Assembly (NCBI GenBank): GCA_018267545.1
Contig: JAFDYG010000496.1
Location: 62,001-126,000 of the forward strand
Direction of reading: 5' to 3'
From: Bacteroidota bacterium
GTDB lineage: Bacteria; Bacteroidota; Bacteroidia; Chitinophagales; Chitinophagaceae
Length of the DNA: 64,000 nucleotides
Shown here: positions 1-7,636 of the stretch, one piece after another
Position numbering within the stretch: the stretch's first letter is position 1
How the letters are laid out: each line of letters begins with the position of its first letter
The notes under the pieces: generated by a model
Databases searched by the model: none
Seen by the model: only the letters and a program-made list of their open reading frames with translations
Told to the model about the DNA's origin: nothing
Program-made: the position numbers and the translations under genes

Positions 1-585
1 AAAGGAGAAGTCCTTTTCAGGGAAGACGCCTTCCCCTCCGGCATTTACTACCTCGTCAGCGGCAAAGCGAAAAAGTATAAAGTCGACAAACACGGACGCG
101 AACAGATCATCTACGTCGCCAACTCGGGTGAGCTCCTCGGCTACCATGCCATCCTCTCCGGCGACAACTACCCCGACTCCGCCGCCGTCCTGGAAGACAG
201 CCGCATCATCTTTATTCCGAAGGAAGACTTTCTCGAAGCCATCCGCCAGTCCGATACGCTCAACCGCAGACTCCTCAAAAACCTGAGCCACGAATTCGTA
301 GTCCTCACCAACAGCCTCACCCTCTTCGCCCAAAAATCGGTCCGCGAACGCCTGGCCCTCCAGCTGGTCGTCATCCGCGAAAAATATAAATCCGGCATCC
401 AGCCCGGCGCCCCGGTCGAAATCAACATGAGCCGCGAAGACCTCGCCAGCCTCGTCGGCACCGCCCGGGAAAACGTCGTCCGCACACTCACCGAATTCAA
501 AAATGAAGGCATCCTCGAAACCCGTGGCCGGAAAATCATCGTCCTCGACGTCTCGAAGCTTATACAAATCTCCAACTTCAGATAA
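1..585 (+). CDS. Crp/Fnr-family transcriptional regulator (5' end cut off)
   Basis: Frame 1 is open from the first base to a TAA at 583-585, so the start lies outside the window. The 194 visible residues compare with roughly 220-230 for the family, so only a short N-terminal piece is missing. Visible residues 1-80 form the cyclic-nucleotide-binding-like beta roll, about 85-130 the dimerisation helix, and 141-182 a winged helix-turn-helix with the typical core SREDLASLVGTARENVVR near 144-161. No cluster-binding Cys set of the Fnr type is seen in the visible part. Family assignment is firm; ligand and targets are unknown. It may or may not control the two-component pair downstream, which begins 171 bp later after a possible terminator. 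Confidence 0.9.
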   Translation, partial: KGEVLFREDAFPSGIYYLVSGKAKKYKVDKHGREQIIYVANSGELLGYHAILSGDNYPDSAAVLEDSRIIFIPKEDFLEAIRQSDTLNRRLLKNLSHEFVVLTNSLTLFAQKSVRERLALQLVVIREKYKSGIQPGAPVEINMSREDLASLVGTARENVVRTLTEFKNEGILETRGRKIIVLDVSKLIQISNFR

Positions 586-617
586 CTCCACCGACAAACA
601 AATCTCTTCTCATCAGA

Positions 618-676
618 GCCTCCGCGCACGCCCCCCCATTGCCAAAGCAAACCGCAAGGCAACCGGAGGCTTTTTT
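618..676 (+). terminator. Possible terminator after the Crp/Fnr gene
   Basis: GCCTCCG at 618-624 is the exact reverse complement of CGGAGGC at 664-670, and six T residues follow at 671-676. The 39-nt loop is long, so this is weaker than a standard intrinsic terminator, but its place just after the stop codon fits. Confidence 0.4.
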
Positions 677-756
677 CCGCCGTTGTACTAAAAGACCCCA
701 AAACTAACCCCGGACCATCGAATAAAAGATGAACCAGTTCACAAACGAGTCCCGAT

Positions 757-1458
757 ATGAAAAATGTGCTGATTATAGAAGACGATCCCTCGATCATTGA
801 GCTCCTGACCATACACCTTACCGACCTCTCCTGCCAGGTAACCAGCGTCCGCCACGGAACGGAAGGCCTCGACATCGCCACAAAAACTTCGTTCGACCTC
901 ATCATCCTCGACCTCATGCTCCCCGGCGCCAACGGCTTGGACATCTGCAGGAACATACGCCGCTCCGGCAGCAACACCCCCATCCTGATCCTATCGGCAA
1001 AATCGGAGGAAATAGACAAGGTGCTCGGCCTTGAAACCGGCGCAGACGACTACCTCACCAAACCCTTCAGCATCCGTGAGTTCATCGCCCGCGCAAAAGT
1101 CATCTTCCGCCGCGGCGACACACCCCTTAATAACGACCCGCCTTCCTCCAAAAAACAGATCTCCTTCGGCTCACTGGAAATTGACATCGACATGAGAAAA
1201 GTAACTCTCGACAACAGCCGCGTCGAGCTATCCCCCAGAGAATTCGAGCTGCTAACCCTGCTGGCCTCCAGCCCCGGCAAAAGCTACAGCCGCAAACAGC
1301 TGCTAAGCCTCATCTGGGGCTACGACTTCGACGGATACGAGCATACCGTCAACTCCCATATCAACCGGCTTCGCGGCAAGATCGAATCCGACATCTCCCA
1401 TCCCCAATATATCCTCACGACCTGGGGAGTCGGATACCGCTTCAACGAAGAACTATAA
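757..1458 (+). CDS. OmpR-family response regulator
   Basis: DNA-binding half of a two-component system. The receiver domain covers residues 1-118, with the acidic pair D9/D10, predicted phospho-acceptor D52 in LDLMLPG, S80 and K102 (TKPF). A winged-helix output domain covers about 135-230 (LSPREFELLTLLASSPG, then the wing GVGYRF). The 233-residue length is typical. The start is the ATG at 757. The histidine kinase begins 8 bp after the stop, so the two are almost certainly co-transcribed. OmpR/PhoB proteins bind direct repeats spaced by about one helical turn, which matters because such repeats occur further along the window, but nothing links this regulator to them directly. Confidence 0.95.
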   Translation: MKNVLIIEDDPSIIELLTIHLTDLSCQVTSVRHGTEGLDIATKTSFDLIILDLMLPGANGLDICRNIRRSGSNTPILILSAKSEEIDKVLGLETGADDYLTKPFSIREFIARAKVIFRRGDTPLNNDPPSSKKQISFGSLEIDIDMRKVTLDNSRVELSPREFELLTLLASSPGKSYSRKQLLSLIWGYDFDGYEHTVNSHINRLRGKIESDISHPQYILTTWGVGYRFNEEL

Positions 1459-1466
1459 ACATTCAT

Positions 1467-2942
1467 ATGCGTTTTCAGCCACTACGACACAACGGACTAT
1501 TCTGGAAAATAACGGGCGTATTCACCCTGCTGCTGATACTCTTAGGCATCGCCTATGCAGCCATCGCCTTCTGGATGTCCCGTAAGAACCTCAACACCAT
1601 CAACGAGCAGATCAACGGAGACATCGCCGCCCACCTGGCCCGCAACACCACACCCATGAAGGACGGAAAGCCCGACACCGCCGTCACGCACGATATCATC
1701 CACTCCATCATGGTCATCAACCCCAGCGTCGAAGTCTACCTGCTCGACACCTCGGGAAAGATCGTCGACTTCGTCGTACCCGGCGCCTCCGTAAAGACAA
1801 GCCACGTCGACCTAACCGCCATCAGGCAATACATGAGGGACGGTGCAAAAAAATACGTTACCGGCGACAATCCCCGGAACCCCGACCAAAAAACCGTCTT
1901 TTCCGCCGCACCCATTCACGAGAATAACCGGCTCTCCGGATACGTATACGCCGTCCTTTCAAGCGAAAAACAAGCCCGCATCGCCGCCGCCGTCAACAAA
2001 GACTTCCTCCACAACCTCGGCGCCACTCTTTTCTTCGCTACCCTGCTCGTCGTATTCATCGTCGGAACCGCCACCTTTTTCCTCATCACCGGCAACGTCT
2101 ACAAAATAGCTTCGGTCGTAAAACGCTTTAAAGACGGAGACCACACCGCCCGCATCGAAGGTAACCTCAAAGGAGACCTCGGCGTCCTTACCTCTACCTT
2201 CAACGAGATGGCCGATACCATCGTGGACAATATGGAGAAGCTCACCTCGATGGACCGCCTGCGCCAGGAACTGATCGCCAACATTTCCCACGACCTGCGA
2301 AGCCCTCTCGCCATTACCCGGGGCTACATCGAAACCCTCACCATGAAAGGAAACACGCTCACCGACCAGGAAATCAAACGATACCTCTCCATCATAACGA
2401 GCAGCCTGCAGAAGCTCTCCCACCTCGTCGAGCAGCTCTTCGAATACTCGAAATTCGAAGCCAACCAAATCCTGCCCCAAAAGGAAGCCTTCTTCCTCAG
2501 CGAGCTCGTATCGGACCTCATCGCGAAATACGAAATACTCGCAAAACAAAAAGGCATTACCCTAAACGCAGACACCAGGACGACACTTCCCCTCGTCTTC
2601 GCCGACCTGGCGCTCGTCGAAAGAGCCGTTCAAAACCTCCTCGACAACGCGCTCAAATTTACCCCGGCCGGCGGGTCCATCACCATCACCCTCCGCAACC
2701 GCGGCAAGAACGTCGAGCTGGCCATCGCCGACACCGGCATCGGCATCCCGGGCGATGACCAGCCCTATATCTTCGACCGGTACAAACAGTTCCCCGATCA
2801 CGAACTGACCAACAAGGAAGGAACAGGCTTGGGCCTGGCCATCGTCAAGAAAATCCTGGATCTCCATCATTCGACCATCACCGTCACAAGCCAGCCCGGA
2901 CAGGGAACAACCTTCTGGTTCCAGCTCCCCATCCCCGGATAA
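1467..2942 (+). CDS. Membrane sensor histidine kinase with HAMP domain
   Basis: Partner of the preceding OmpR regulator. Transmembrane helix 1 is at about residues 15-36, a periplasmic sensor loop follows at about 37-184, and helix 2 is at about 185-208. Then come HAMP (about 209-262), the dimerisation domain with H275 in NISHDLRSP, and a catalytic domain with an N box (NLLDNALKF), a G1 box (DTGIGIP) and a G2 box (GTGLGLAIV). All kinase motifs are intact. The 491-residue length fits the classic EnvZ/PhoR layout. The stimulus cannot be read from the sequence; the loop matches no small-molecule sensor domain that I recognise. Confidence 0.95.
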   Translation: MRFQPLRHNGLFWKITGVFTLLLILLGIAYAAIAFWMSRKNLNTINEQINGDIAAHLARNTTPMKDGKPDTAVTHDIIHSIMVINPSVEVYLLDTSGKIVDFVVPGASVKTSHVDLTAIRQYMRDGAKKYVTGDNPRNPDQKTVFSAAPIHENNRLSGYVYAVLSSEKQARIAAAVNKDFLHNLGATLFFATLLVVFIVGTATFFLITGNVYKIASVVKRFKDGDHTARIEGNLKGDLGVLTSTFNEMADTIVDNMEKLTSMDRLRQELIANISHDLRSPLAITRGYIETLTMKGNTLTDQEIKRYLSIITSSLQKLSHLVEQLFEYSKFEANQILPQKEAFFLSELVSDLIAKYEILAKQKGITLNADTRTTLPLVFADLALVERAVQNLLDNALKFTPAGGSITITLRNRGKNVELAIADTGIGIPGDDQPYIFDRYKQFPDHELTNKEGTGLGLAIVKKILDLHHSTITVTSQPGQGTTFWFQLPIPG

Positions 2943-2993
2943 CTCCCCGCGGCTCACTTTTTCTTCACCTTGTCATTCCATAACACAAATATT

Positions 2994-4298
2994 CTAAAAA
3001 TGCAGCTTATACCGCAGCCATCCAAATAACATGCTGACGACAATAAGATAAACCACATTCAACCGGTACCGGACCAGCACAGCAATCGAAAGCGCCACCC
3101 ATAGCACAGCCGGAACGTCCGGCAGCCGCTCCACTCCCCTGGGAAACACAACCCCCTTCCCCAAAAAAAGTACGAGATTGGCAATCACCCCGACAATCGC
3201 CGCCGTCACTACCTTCAAAACCTCGGCAATCGCCGCCTTCCCATGTGACCGGGCGATCAAAGGACCTCCGACAAATATATACAGGAAACAGGGCAGAAAC
3301 GTATAATAGACCGTCACCACCAGCGCAATGCTCCCCATTATAACCGACGAATGGAACTGATTGAACCCCGCCATAAACCCGACAAATCCCACCACGATGA
3401 TCAACGGCCCCGGCGTCGTCTCCGCCAGCGCAAAGCCATCCACCATCTGCATCTTCGACAACCACCCGAACCGGCCCACCGCAAACTGCGCCACATACGG
3501 CAGCACTGTATAGGAACCCCCAATGGTAAAAAATGCCGTCTGCGTAAAGAAAAAAACCAGCTGCTTCCAGAATCCAAACCCATCCACAGCCACATACAAC
3601 AACCCCAACGGAGCCAGCCAGAATAAAAGAAAGACAGCCAACTGCCGGACCACCTCCCCCCATCCCTTCGACACCTGCGCCGGCGTTGAAAACTTATTAA
3701 TCAGGTACTCCCTTTCGTTCGCCTCCTCCTTCTCCTCCGCTTCCCCATTACCGCTCCCCCCTTTCCCCGCATACCGGATGACAAGAGCCGCTGCAATCGC
3801 GCCCATGATGATCAGGATCAAAGACACATTATAAAAGAAGATCAGCACAAAGGCCGCCACGGCCACCAGGTATTGTACAAGACTACCCAGCGACTTACGC
3901 CCCACCCTGACCAGCGAAATGATAATGATAGCGATAACCGCCGGCTTGAGTCCATCGAAAAGCGAATAGATCCACGGCACCTGCCCATAAAGGACATAGA
4001 GCACGCTCAATCCCAGTAAAATAAACATCGAAGGAAGCACGAACAATATACCCGCCGCCAGCCCTCCCTTCTTCCCATGCAAAAGCTGGCCGATATAGAT
4101 AGCCAGCTGCTGCGCTTCCGGCCCCGGCAGCAGCATACAAATACTCAGTGCATGAAAAAACCGGCTATTACTTATCCATTTTTTCTTGTCGACAAGCGTA
4201 TCGTGCATCAGTGCAATATGACCTGCCGTTCCGCCAAAGCTGATCCAACCCAGCTTGACCCAGAACTTCAAAGCCTCTTTGAATGAGGGGTACTTCAT
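2994..4298 (-). CDS. chrA: Chromate-type (CHR family) anion transporter
   Basis: Integral membrane protein of 434 residues with the duplicated CHR architecture. The first half has FGGT at 21-24 and PGPEAQQLAIYIG at 58-70. The second half has TIGGSYTVLP near 258-267 and TTPGPLIIVVGF near 294-305. A charged linker rich in Glu (about 178-200) separates the halves. The family exports chromate, but many Bacteroidota copies sit outside chromate operons, so the substrate is uncertain. I start at the ATG at 4298: the longer in-frame version would run into the upstream gene and adds a non-membrane leader. It follows the barrel gene on the same strand after 23 bp and may be co-transcribed with it. Confidence 0.85.
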   Translation of the reverse strand: MKYPSFKEALKFWVKLGWISFGGTAGHIALMHDTLVDKKKWISNSRFFHALSICMLLPGPEAQQLAIYIGQLLHGKKGGLAAGILFVLPSMFILLGLSVLYVLYGQVPWIYSLFDGLKPAVIAIIIISLVRVGRKSLGSLVQYLVAVAAFVLIFFYNVSLILIIMGAIAAALVIRYAGKGGSGNGEAEEKEEANEREYLINKFSTPAQVSKGWGEVVRQLAVFLLFWLAPLGLLYVAVDGFGFWKQLVFFFTQTAFFTIGGSYTVLPYVAQFAVGRFGWLSKMQMVDGFALAETTPGPLIIVVGFVGFMAGFNQFHSSVIMGSIALVVTVYYTFLPCFLYIFVGGPLIARSHGKAAIAEVLKVVTAAIVGVIANLVLFLGKGVVFPRGVERLPDVPAVLWVALSIAVLVRYRLNVVYLIVVSMLFGWLRYKLHF

Positions 4299-4321
4299 CG
4301 CGCCAAAGCTAAGTGTAAATA

Positions 4322-5251
4322 CTAAAACCTCCACGTAAATTCCGGGGCCAGCACAAAGCTCCGCGTGAGCCCATCCGGCCGCACATCCCTCACCACCAGC
4401 GGCGCTCCCCCCGTAATGCCGGCCACCAGCCGATTCGTCAGCACCCACCTTACCGTACCCGTCAAATTCAACGTCAACCCATCCGAACCCTGTATCGAAA
4501 TCCGTCCGGCGCTCTTATTCGCATCGACGTACGTATCTCTGCCGATATGATAAATTCCCAAAAGCCCTCCGCCCAGCTGCAACCGCCCGCCATTGACCAG
4601 CTGATAAAAGCCGCGCAGCAAAACATCCGGCTTTCTCTTAAAATCAGCCGTAGCAGCATACTTCGCCGCATCCGCATTTCCCATCCAAAAAACCGGCAGA
4701 AACCCATTTCTGTTTGTCCCCGTCAAAGGCTGCTGATACCCTGCAGAAAACTGCCACCGCTCACTATTGACACTCACCCCCGCAATCAGATCGAATGTCC
4801 CCAGGCTGCTCTGGTACTGCATCGGCAAAGGCTTCCCATCTTCCTTCAAATCCGACCGGTTGAAAGGCAGCTTCCCCCCAAGCGTCCCCGACCATTTCCA
4901 CTCACTCCCTGGATTGAATACATACGTACCCGACAAAAACAAATCCCCCAAACCCGCCGCATTTCCCAAACTGCCGCTGGCGTAATTGCCCGTCAATTTC
5001 GCCTCCACACTCCACCGCCTGTCGAACGAATATTCATACCGCAGCGCTGGCGTAAACACGAACACTCCTTCATCCCCCACACCAACCGCCAGGTTCAGCC
5101 CAAGCCGCTGATGACTGCTATCCGCCGCCTGATGCAGCTGCCGCAAATTACCGATCGTACAGAATCCCGCATCGCTGCATCCCTGCGCACCAGCCCCCGT
5201 ACAAATAAGGATGAAAAATCCAAGAAAAAAGAGAGTAGAAAGTGCTTTCAT
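4322..5251 (-). CDS. Predicted outer-membrane beta-barrel protein
   Basis: Residues 1-23 form a signal peptide ending in GAGAQ. The rest alternates short beta-strand-like stretches rich in Gly, Tyr and Trp, and the chain ends WRF, the terminal aromatic typical of BAM substrates. It resembles the uncharacterised transporter/porin-like barrels of Bacteroidota; I cannot name a family with certainty. A longer frame reaches 5410, but residues before the ATG at 5251 are basic and lack a signal, so I use 5251. It lies directly upstream of the CHR transporter, so the two could jointly handle the same anion across the two membranes (inference only). Confidence 0.75.
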   Translation of the reverse strand: MKALSTLFFLGFFILICTGAGAQGCSDAGFCTIGNLRQLHQAADSSHQRLGLNLAVGVGDEGVFVFTPALRYEYSFDRRWSVEAKLTGNYASGSLGNAAGLGDLFLSGTYVFNPGSEWKWSGTLGGKLPFNRSDLKEDGKPLPMQYQSSLGTFDLIAGVSVNSERWQFSAGYQQPLTGTNRNGFLPVFWMGNADAAKYAATADFKRKPDVLLRGFYQLVNGGRLQLGGGLLGIYHIGRDTYVDANKSAGRISIQGSDGLTLNLTGTVRWVLTNRLVAGITGGAPLVVRDVRPDGLTRSFVLAPEFTWRF

Positions 5252-5338
5252 AAAAGTTAGCCGTTTTCCCCTTAGTCGGCTCAACCCGAAAAACCTTACA
5301 AAAAAACTCCCCCGGTCAAAATGCGCCCCCCGTCGTGA

Positions 5339-5346
5339 TACTTTTG
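5339..5346 (+). promoter_or_regulatory. -7 promoter element for the two-repeat lipoprotein gene
   Basis: TACTTTTG matches the Bacteroidota -7 consensus TAnnTTTG exactly and lies 67 bp before the ATG at 5414. No clear -33 TTTG is seen at the usual distance. Confidence 0.45.
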
Positions 5347-5413
5347 TTATACTTCGGCAACACTCCTGAAACACAAGCCTTCTAGCTTTGCCCTTATAAA
5401 TATCAACCAAAAT

Positions 5414-6355
5414 ATGAACCGGACCTTCTCTGCACTCCCCCTTATCGCGGGACTTCTACTTACACTAACCGCCTGTAAAAAAGACAAAAACAATAATCCC
5501 GCCACCGGTCGCGACCCCAATACGGCCGACCCCGCCATGATCGACCGGTTCAGCAGCGCCGCCGGACACCTCCAGGTTCGCACTTCCACCAACGGCCTCC
5601 CCGCCGCCGGCGCCCCCATCAATTTCGACCAGGGCCCCTTCATCACCCGCGGCCTCACCCCCGCAGGTAAGATAGTGGATTACTATAACTTCGATATCCA
5701 GCCGCAGAAACCCGCGCCCATTTACGTGCTGTTCAAGTCAGGCGAGTCCACTCCCGTCTCGGGACAGCACAACATCATCGACGTTATCCCCGGCGACGCG
5801 AACTATAACGACTTCTGGCAAATCTATAAGGTAACCGTCCCCTCCAGCTACGTCGCCAACACCATCACCAGCTACCAGGAAATTACCGCCCAGGGCTATA
5901 CCATCACAAAGACGAACGACCTCGTCAACTGCCCCGTCGTACCAAAGGGTTCCACCGCGGCCAAAAGATTCCCGGCCACCAGCGACAACTCCCTCACCAT
6001 CGGCTGGTACAAGGATAAGGTCGTCTATTACTTCAACTTCTTCGAAAAGGCCCTCACCGTAACACCCGACGGCCTCGTCCCCGTAGCCCCCATCTACGTA
6101 ACCTTCAACATCAACCCCAACCAGTCCAGCGGCGGACCCGCCTCCGGCTTCAAAACCGAACAAGGCTCCGACCAGACACACAACGTCCTCAGCGTCCTCC
6201 CCTCCGACGCCGGCTATTCCCCCCTCTGGGCCGTAGCCGTCTACGACAACAGCAGCTTCCCCTCGGTGAAGGACCTCACCACCGTCAAAGCCGCCCCCCT
6301 GCTCGTCCCCAACGCCGGCGACGTCAACTGCCCCGTAGTCAGCATTCAACAATAA
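5414..6355 (+). CDS. Lipoprotein made of two related repeats, function unknown
   Basis: Signal peptide II: hydrophobic 6-20, then C21 followed by KKDKNNN, so the mature protein is lipid-anchored. The 313-residue chain holds two similar halves. The first has VDYYNF, then APIYVLF, then HNIIDVIPGDANYNDFW, then VNCPVV. The second has VYYFNF, APIYVTF, HNVLSVLPSDAGYSPLW and VNCPVV in the same order. This is a tandem domain duplication with one Cys per repeat at matching places. No known enzyme motif is visible. A small Cys/His-rich secreted protein follows after 29 bp on the same strand and may share its transcript. Confidence 0.8.
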   Translation: MNRTFSALPLIAGLLLTLTACKKDKNNNPATGRDPNTADPAMIDRFSSAAGHLQVRTSTNGLPAAGAPINFDQGPFITRGLTPAGKIVDYYNFDIQPQKPAPIYVLFKSGESTPVSGQHNIIDVIPGDANYNDFWQIYKVTVPSSYVANTITSYQEITAQGYTITKTNDLVNCPVVPKGSTAAKRFPATSDNSLTIGWYKDKVVYYFNFFEKALTVTPDGLVPVAPIYVTFNINPNQSSGGPASGFKTEQGSDQTHNVLSVLPSDAGYSPLWAVAVYDNSSFPSVKDLTTVKAAPLLVPNAGDVNCPVVSIQQ

Positions 6356-6384
6356 ACACAGTAAAATCTCAAAAAAAATAAACC

Positions 6385-6582
6385 ATGAAAAAAGCACTCT
6401 TCGCACTCCTGCTCATCGGCGCAACTACAGCCACCTACGCCCAAACACCCGACGGCGGCAAGCTGAAAAAACACCAATGCACTGAAGCCTGCAAAAAAGA
6501 AGGACACCACGTATACGCCCACGGCGAAAAAGGCCACGTATGCACGGATGCTTGCCACAAGACGGACAAGCCCAAAGCATAG
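6385..6582 (+). CDS. Small secreted Cys/His-rich protein
   Basis: 65 residues. A signal peptide of about 19-20 residues ends at TYAQ. The mature part is about 45 residues, very basic, with two matching motifs HQCTEACKK and HVCTDACHK separated by a His-rich stretch (HHVYAHGEKGH). Four Cys and six His in so short a chain suggest metal binding or disulfide bonding in the periplasm. I do not recognise a named family. It follows the two-repeat lipoprotein by 29 bp and is followed by a hairpin. Confidence 0.65.
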   Translation: MKKALFALLLIGATTATYAQTPDGGKLKKHQCTEACKKEGHHVYAHGEKGHVCTDACHKTDKPKA

Positions 6583-6615
6583 CCGTCTTAACTCAGAGGT
6601 TGTTAATAGAGACCG

Positions 6616-6660
6616 GGCCCGCCCCTTGCATTTCCATGCATCGGCGCGGGCCTTCCTCTT
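6616..6660 (+). terminator. Possible terminator after the Cys/His-rich gene
   Basis: GGCCCGC at 6616-6622 pairs exactly with GCGGGCC at 6646-6652, followed by the pyrimidine tract TTCCTCTT. The 23-nt loop and mixed tail make it only a moderate candidate. Confidence 0.4.
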
Positions 6661-6766
6661 CGCCACCTGATGCACATATCTGGCCCGCTTTTAGCATTCG
6701 CTTTTTCATGCAAACCATCAATACCCCAACCAGGGCCTCCGAGCCCCTCACAAGCTATAACCATTT

Positions 6767-7006
6767 CTATCTTTTGGGAAAAATCAGCGCATAAATAACA
6801 TACAGCCACCCCAGCAAACCCGCAATGATCGCCAGCAGAATAGACTCATTACGCTTCCAGGAGATCAATACCGCAATCAGGCTTCCCAGCCCAATCCCGG
6901 GACCATAATATCCAGGCTGATAATAAAACGGGGAAGGCGAACCCGGCGCCACACAAGAGGCCAGCAAAAGCAAAGGAAGAAGAAGCAATCCAATTCTTTT
7001 ATCCAT
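6767..7006 (-). CDS. Small lipoprotein with a C-terminal membrane segment
   Basis: 79 residues. The N-terminus MDKRIGLLLLPLLLLASC gives a lipobox with C18. A Pro/Tyr/Gly-rich stretch (about 22-40) follows, then one or two hydrophobic segments from about 41 to 76 and a basic end. A lipid anchor combined with a C-terminal membrane helix would tie it to a membrane at both ends. No family is recognised. Confidence 0.6.
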   Translation of the reverse strand: MDKRIGLLLLPLLLLASCVAPGSPSPFYYQPGYYGPGIGLGSLIAVLISWKRNESILLAIIAGLLGWLYVIYALIFPKR

Positions 7007-7129
7007 GTAAAAGTTGATTTACCTGTCAAGCGCCAATTCCGAGCCAAACCATTCCCAACCAGTCGAACAACCCATCAAACCATCCGCTGAGTATTATTTT
7101 CCACAAACTGTAGAGTTCTAAGCCGCCCC

Positions 7130-7531
7130 CTACTTACCATTGAAAAGATGCTCCTCCAATATCCCCTTCAACGTCCTCTTCAGCTCCTCGAACGAATCAC
7201 TTTTTTGATAGAACGCCTCCGCACCCACATCCCTCGGCTGAATCCCCTGATGACTAAGATCAGCAGAAGAATACATGATAATAGGAACATTTCTCGCCCC
7301 TGCCATCTTCTTTATCTCCCTCAAACATTCCCAACCCGTCATTGCCGGCATATTTACATCTAAAAAGATAATGTCCGGCCACTCCCCCCGCATTCCGGCA
7401 AGTCTCTCCAAAGCAGCAAGCCCATTAGTATAATGCTCCACCTGCACCGGCACATTCATATAACCGATCGCATCTGAAAAACAGAGGAGATCATCTTCAT
7501 CGTCTTCTATCAACATCAGTCGTTTGGTCAT
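7130..7531 (-). CDS. Stand-alone CheY-like receiver protein
   Basis: 133 residues, receiver domain only. It has the acidic triad E9/D10/D11, phospho-acceptor D58 in IIFLDVNMP, the switch Ser in IMYSSAD and a Lys in YQKSD. No output domain is present, so it must act by protein contact or as a phosphate sink. No histidine kinase is adjacent; the nearest are about 5.7 kb upstream on the plus strand and 20 kb downstream. It resembles the single-domain receivers often found near phytochrome-like kinases in Bacteroidota. Confidence 0.85.
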   Translation of the reverse strand: MTKRLMLIEDDEDDLLCFSDAIGYMNVPVQVEHYTNGLAALERLAGMRGEWPDIIFLDVNMPAMTGWECLREIKKMAGARNVPIIMYSSADLSHQGIQPRDVGAEAFYQKSDSFEELKRTLKGILEEHLFNGK

Positions 7532-7580
7532 AAAAGTTTAGGAGGGGTTGGCCGCACAGCAGGGCCCACACTAAAATAGT

Positions 7581-7608
7581 AAAAAAAAGCCGGGGTAGAA
7601 ACCCCGGC
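7581..7608 (-). terminator. Strong intrinsic terminator of the SusCD-ABC-MutS-M16 operon
   Basis: Read on the minus strand, GCCGGGG (7608-7602) pairs with CCCCGGC (7595-7589) around a 6-nt loop whose end bases can also pair, followed directly by eight T residues (7588-7581). It lies 29 bp after the M16 peptidase stop codon. This is the best intrinsic terminator in the window and marks the 3' end of the long minus-strand operon. Confidence 0.88.
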
Positions 7609-7636
7609 CGCATATCACATGAGAAAACTAAAAACA

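Noticed and set aside
4299-4448. N-terminal extension of the CHR transporter
   Set aside because: It would overlap the upstream barrel gene in another frame, and its composition is unlike a membrane-protein start. The ATG at 4298 directly precedes the conserved first domain.
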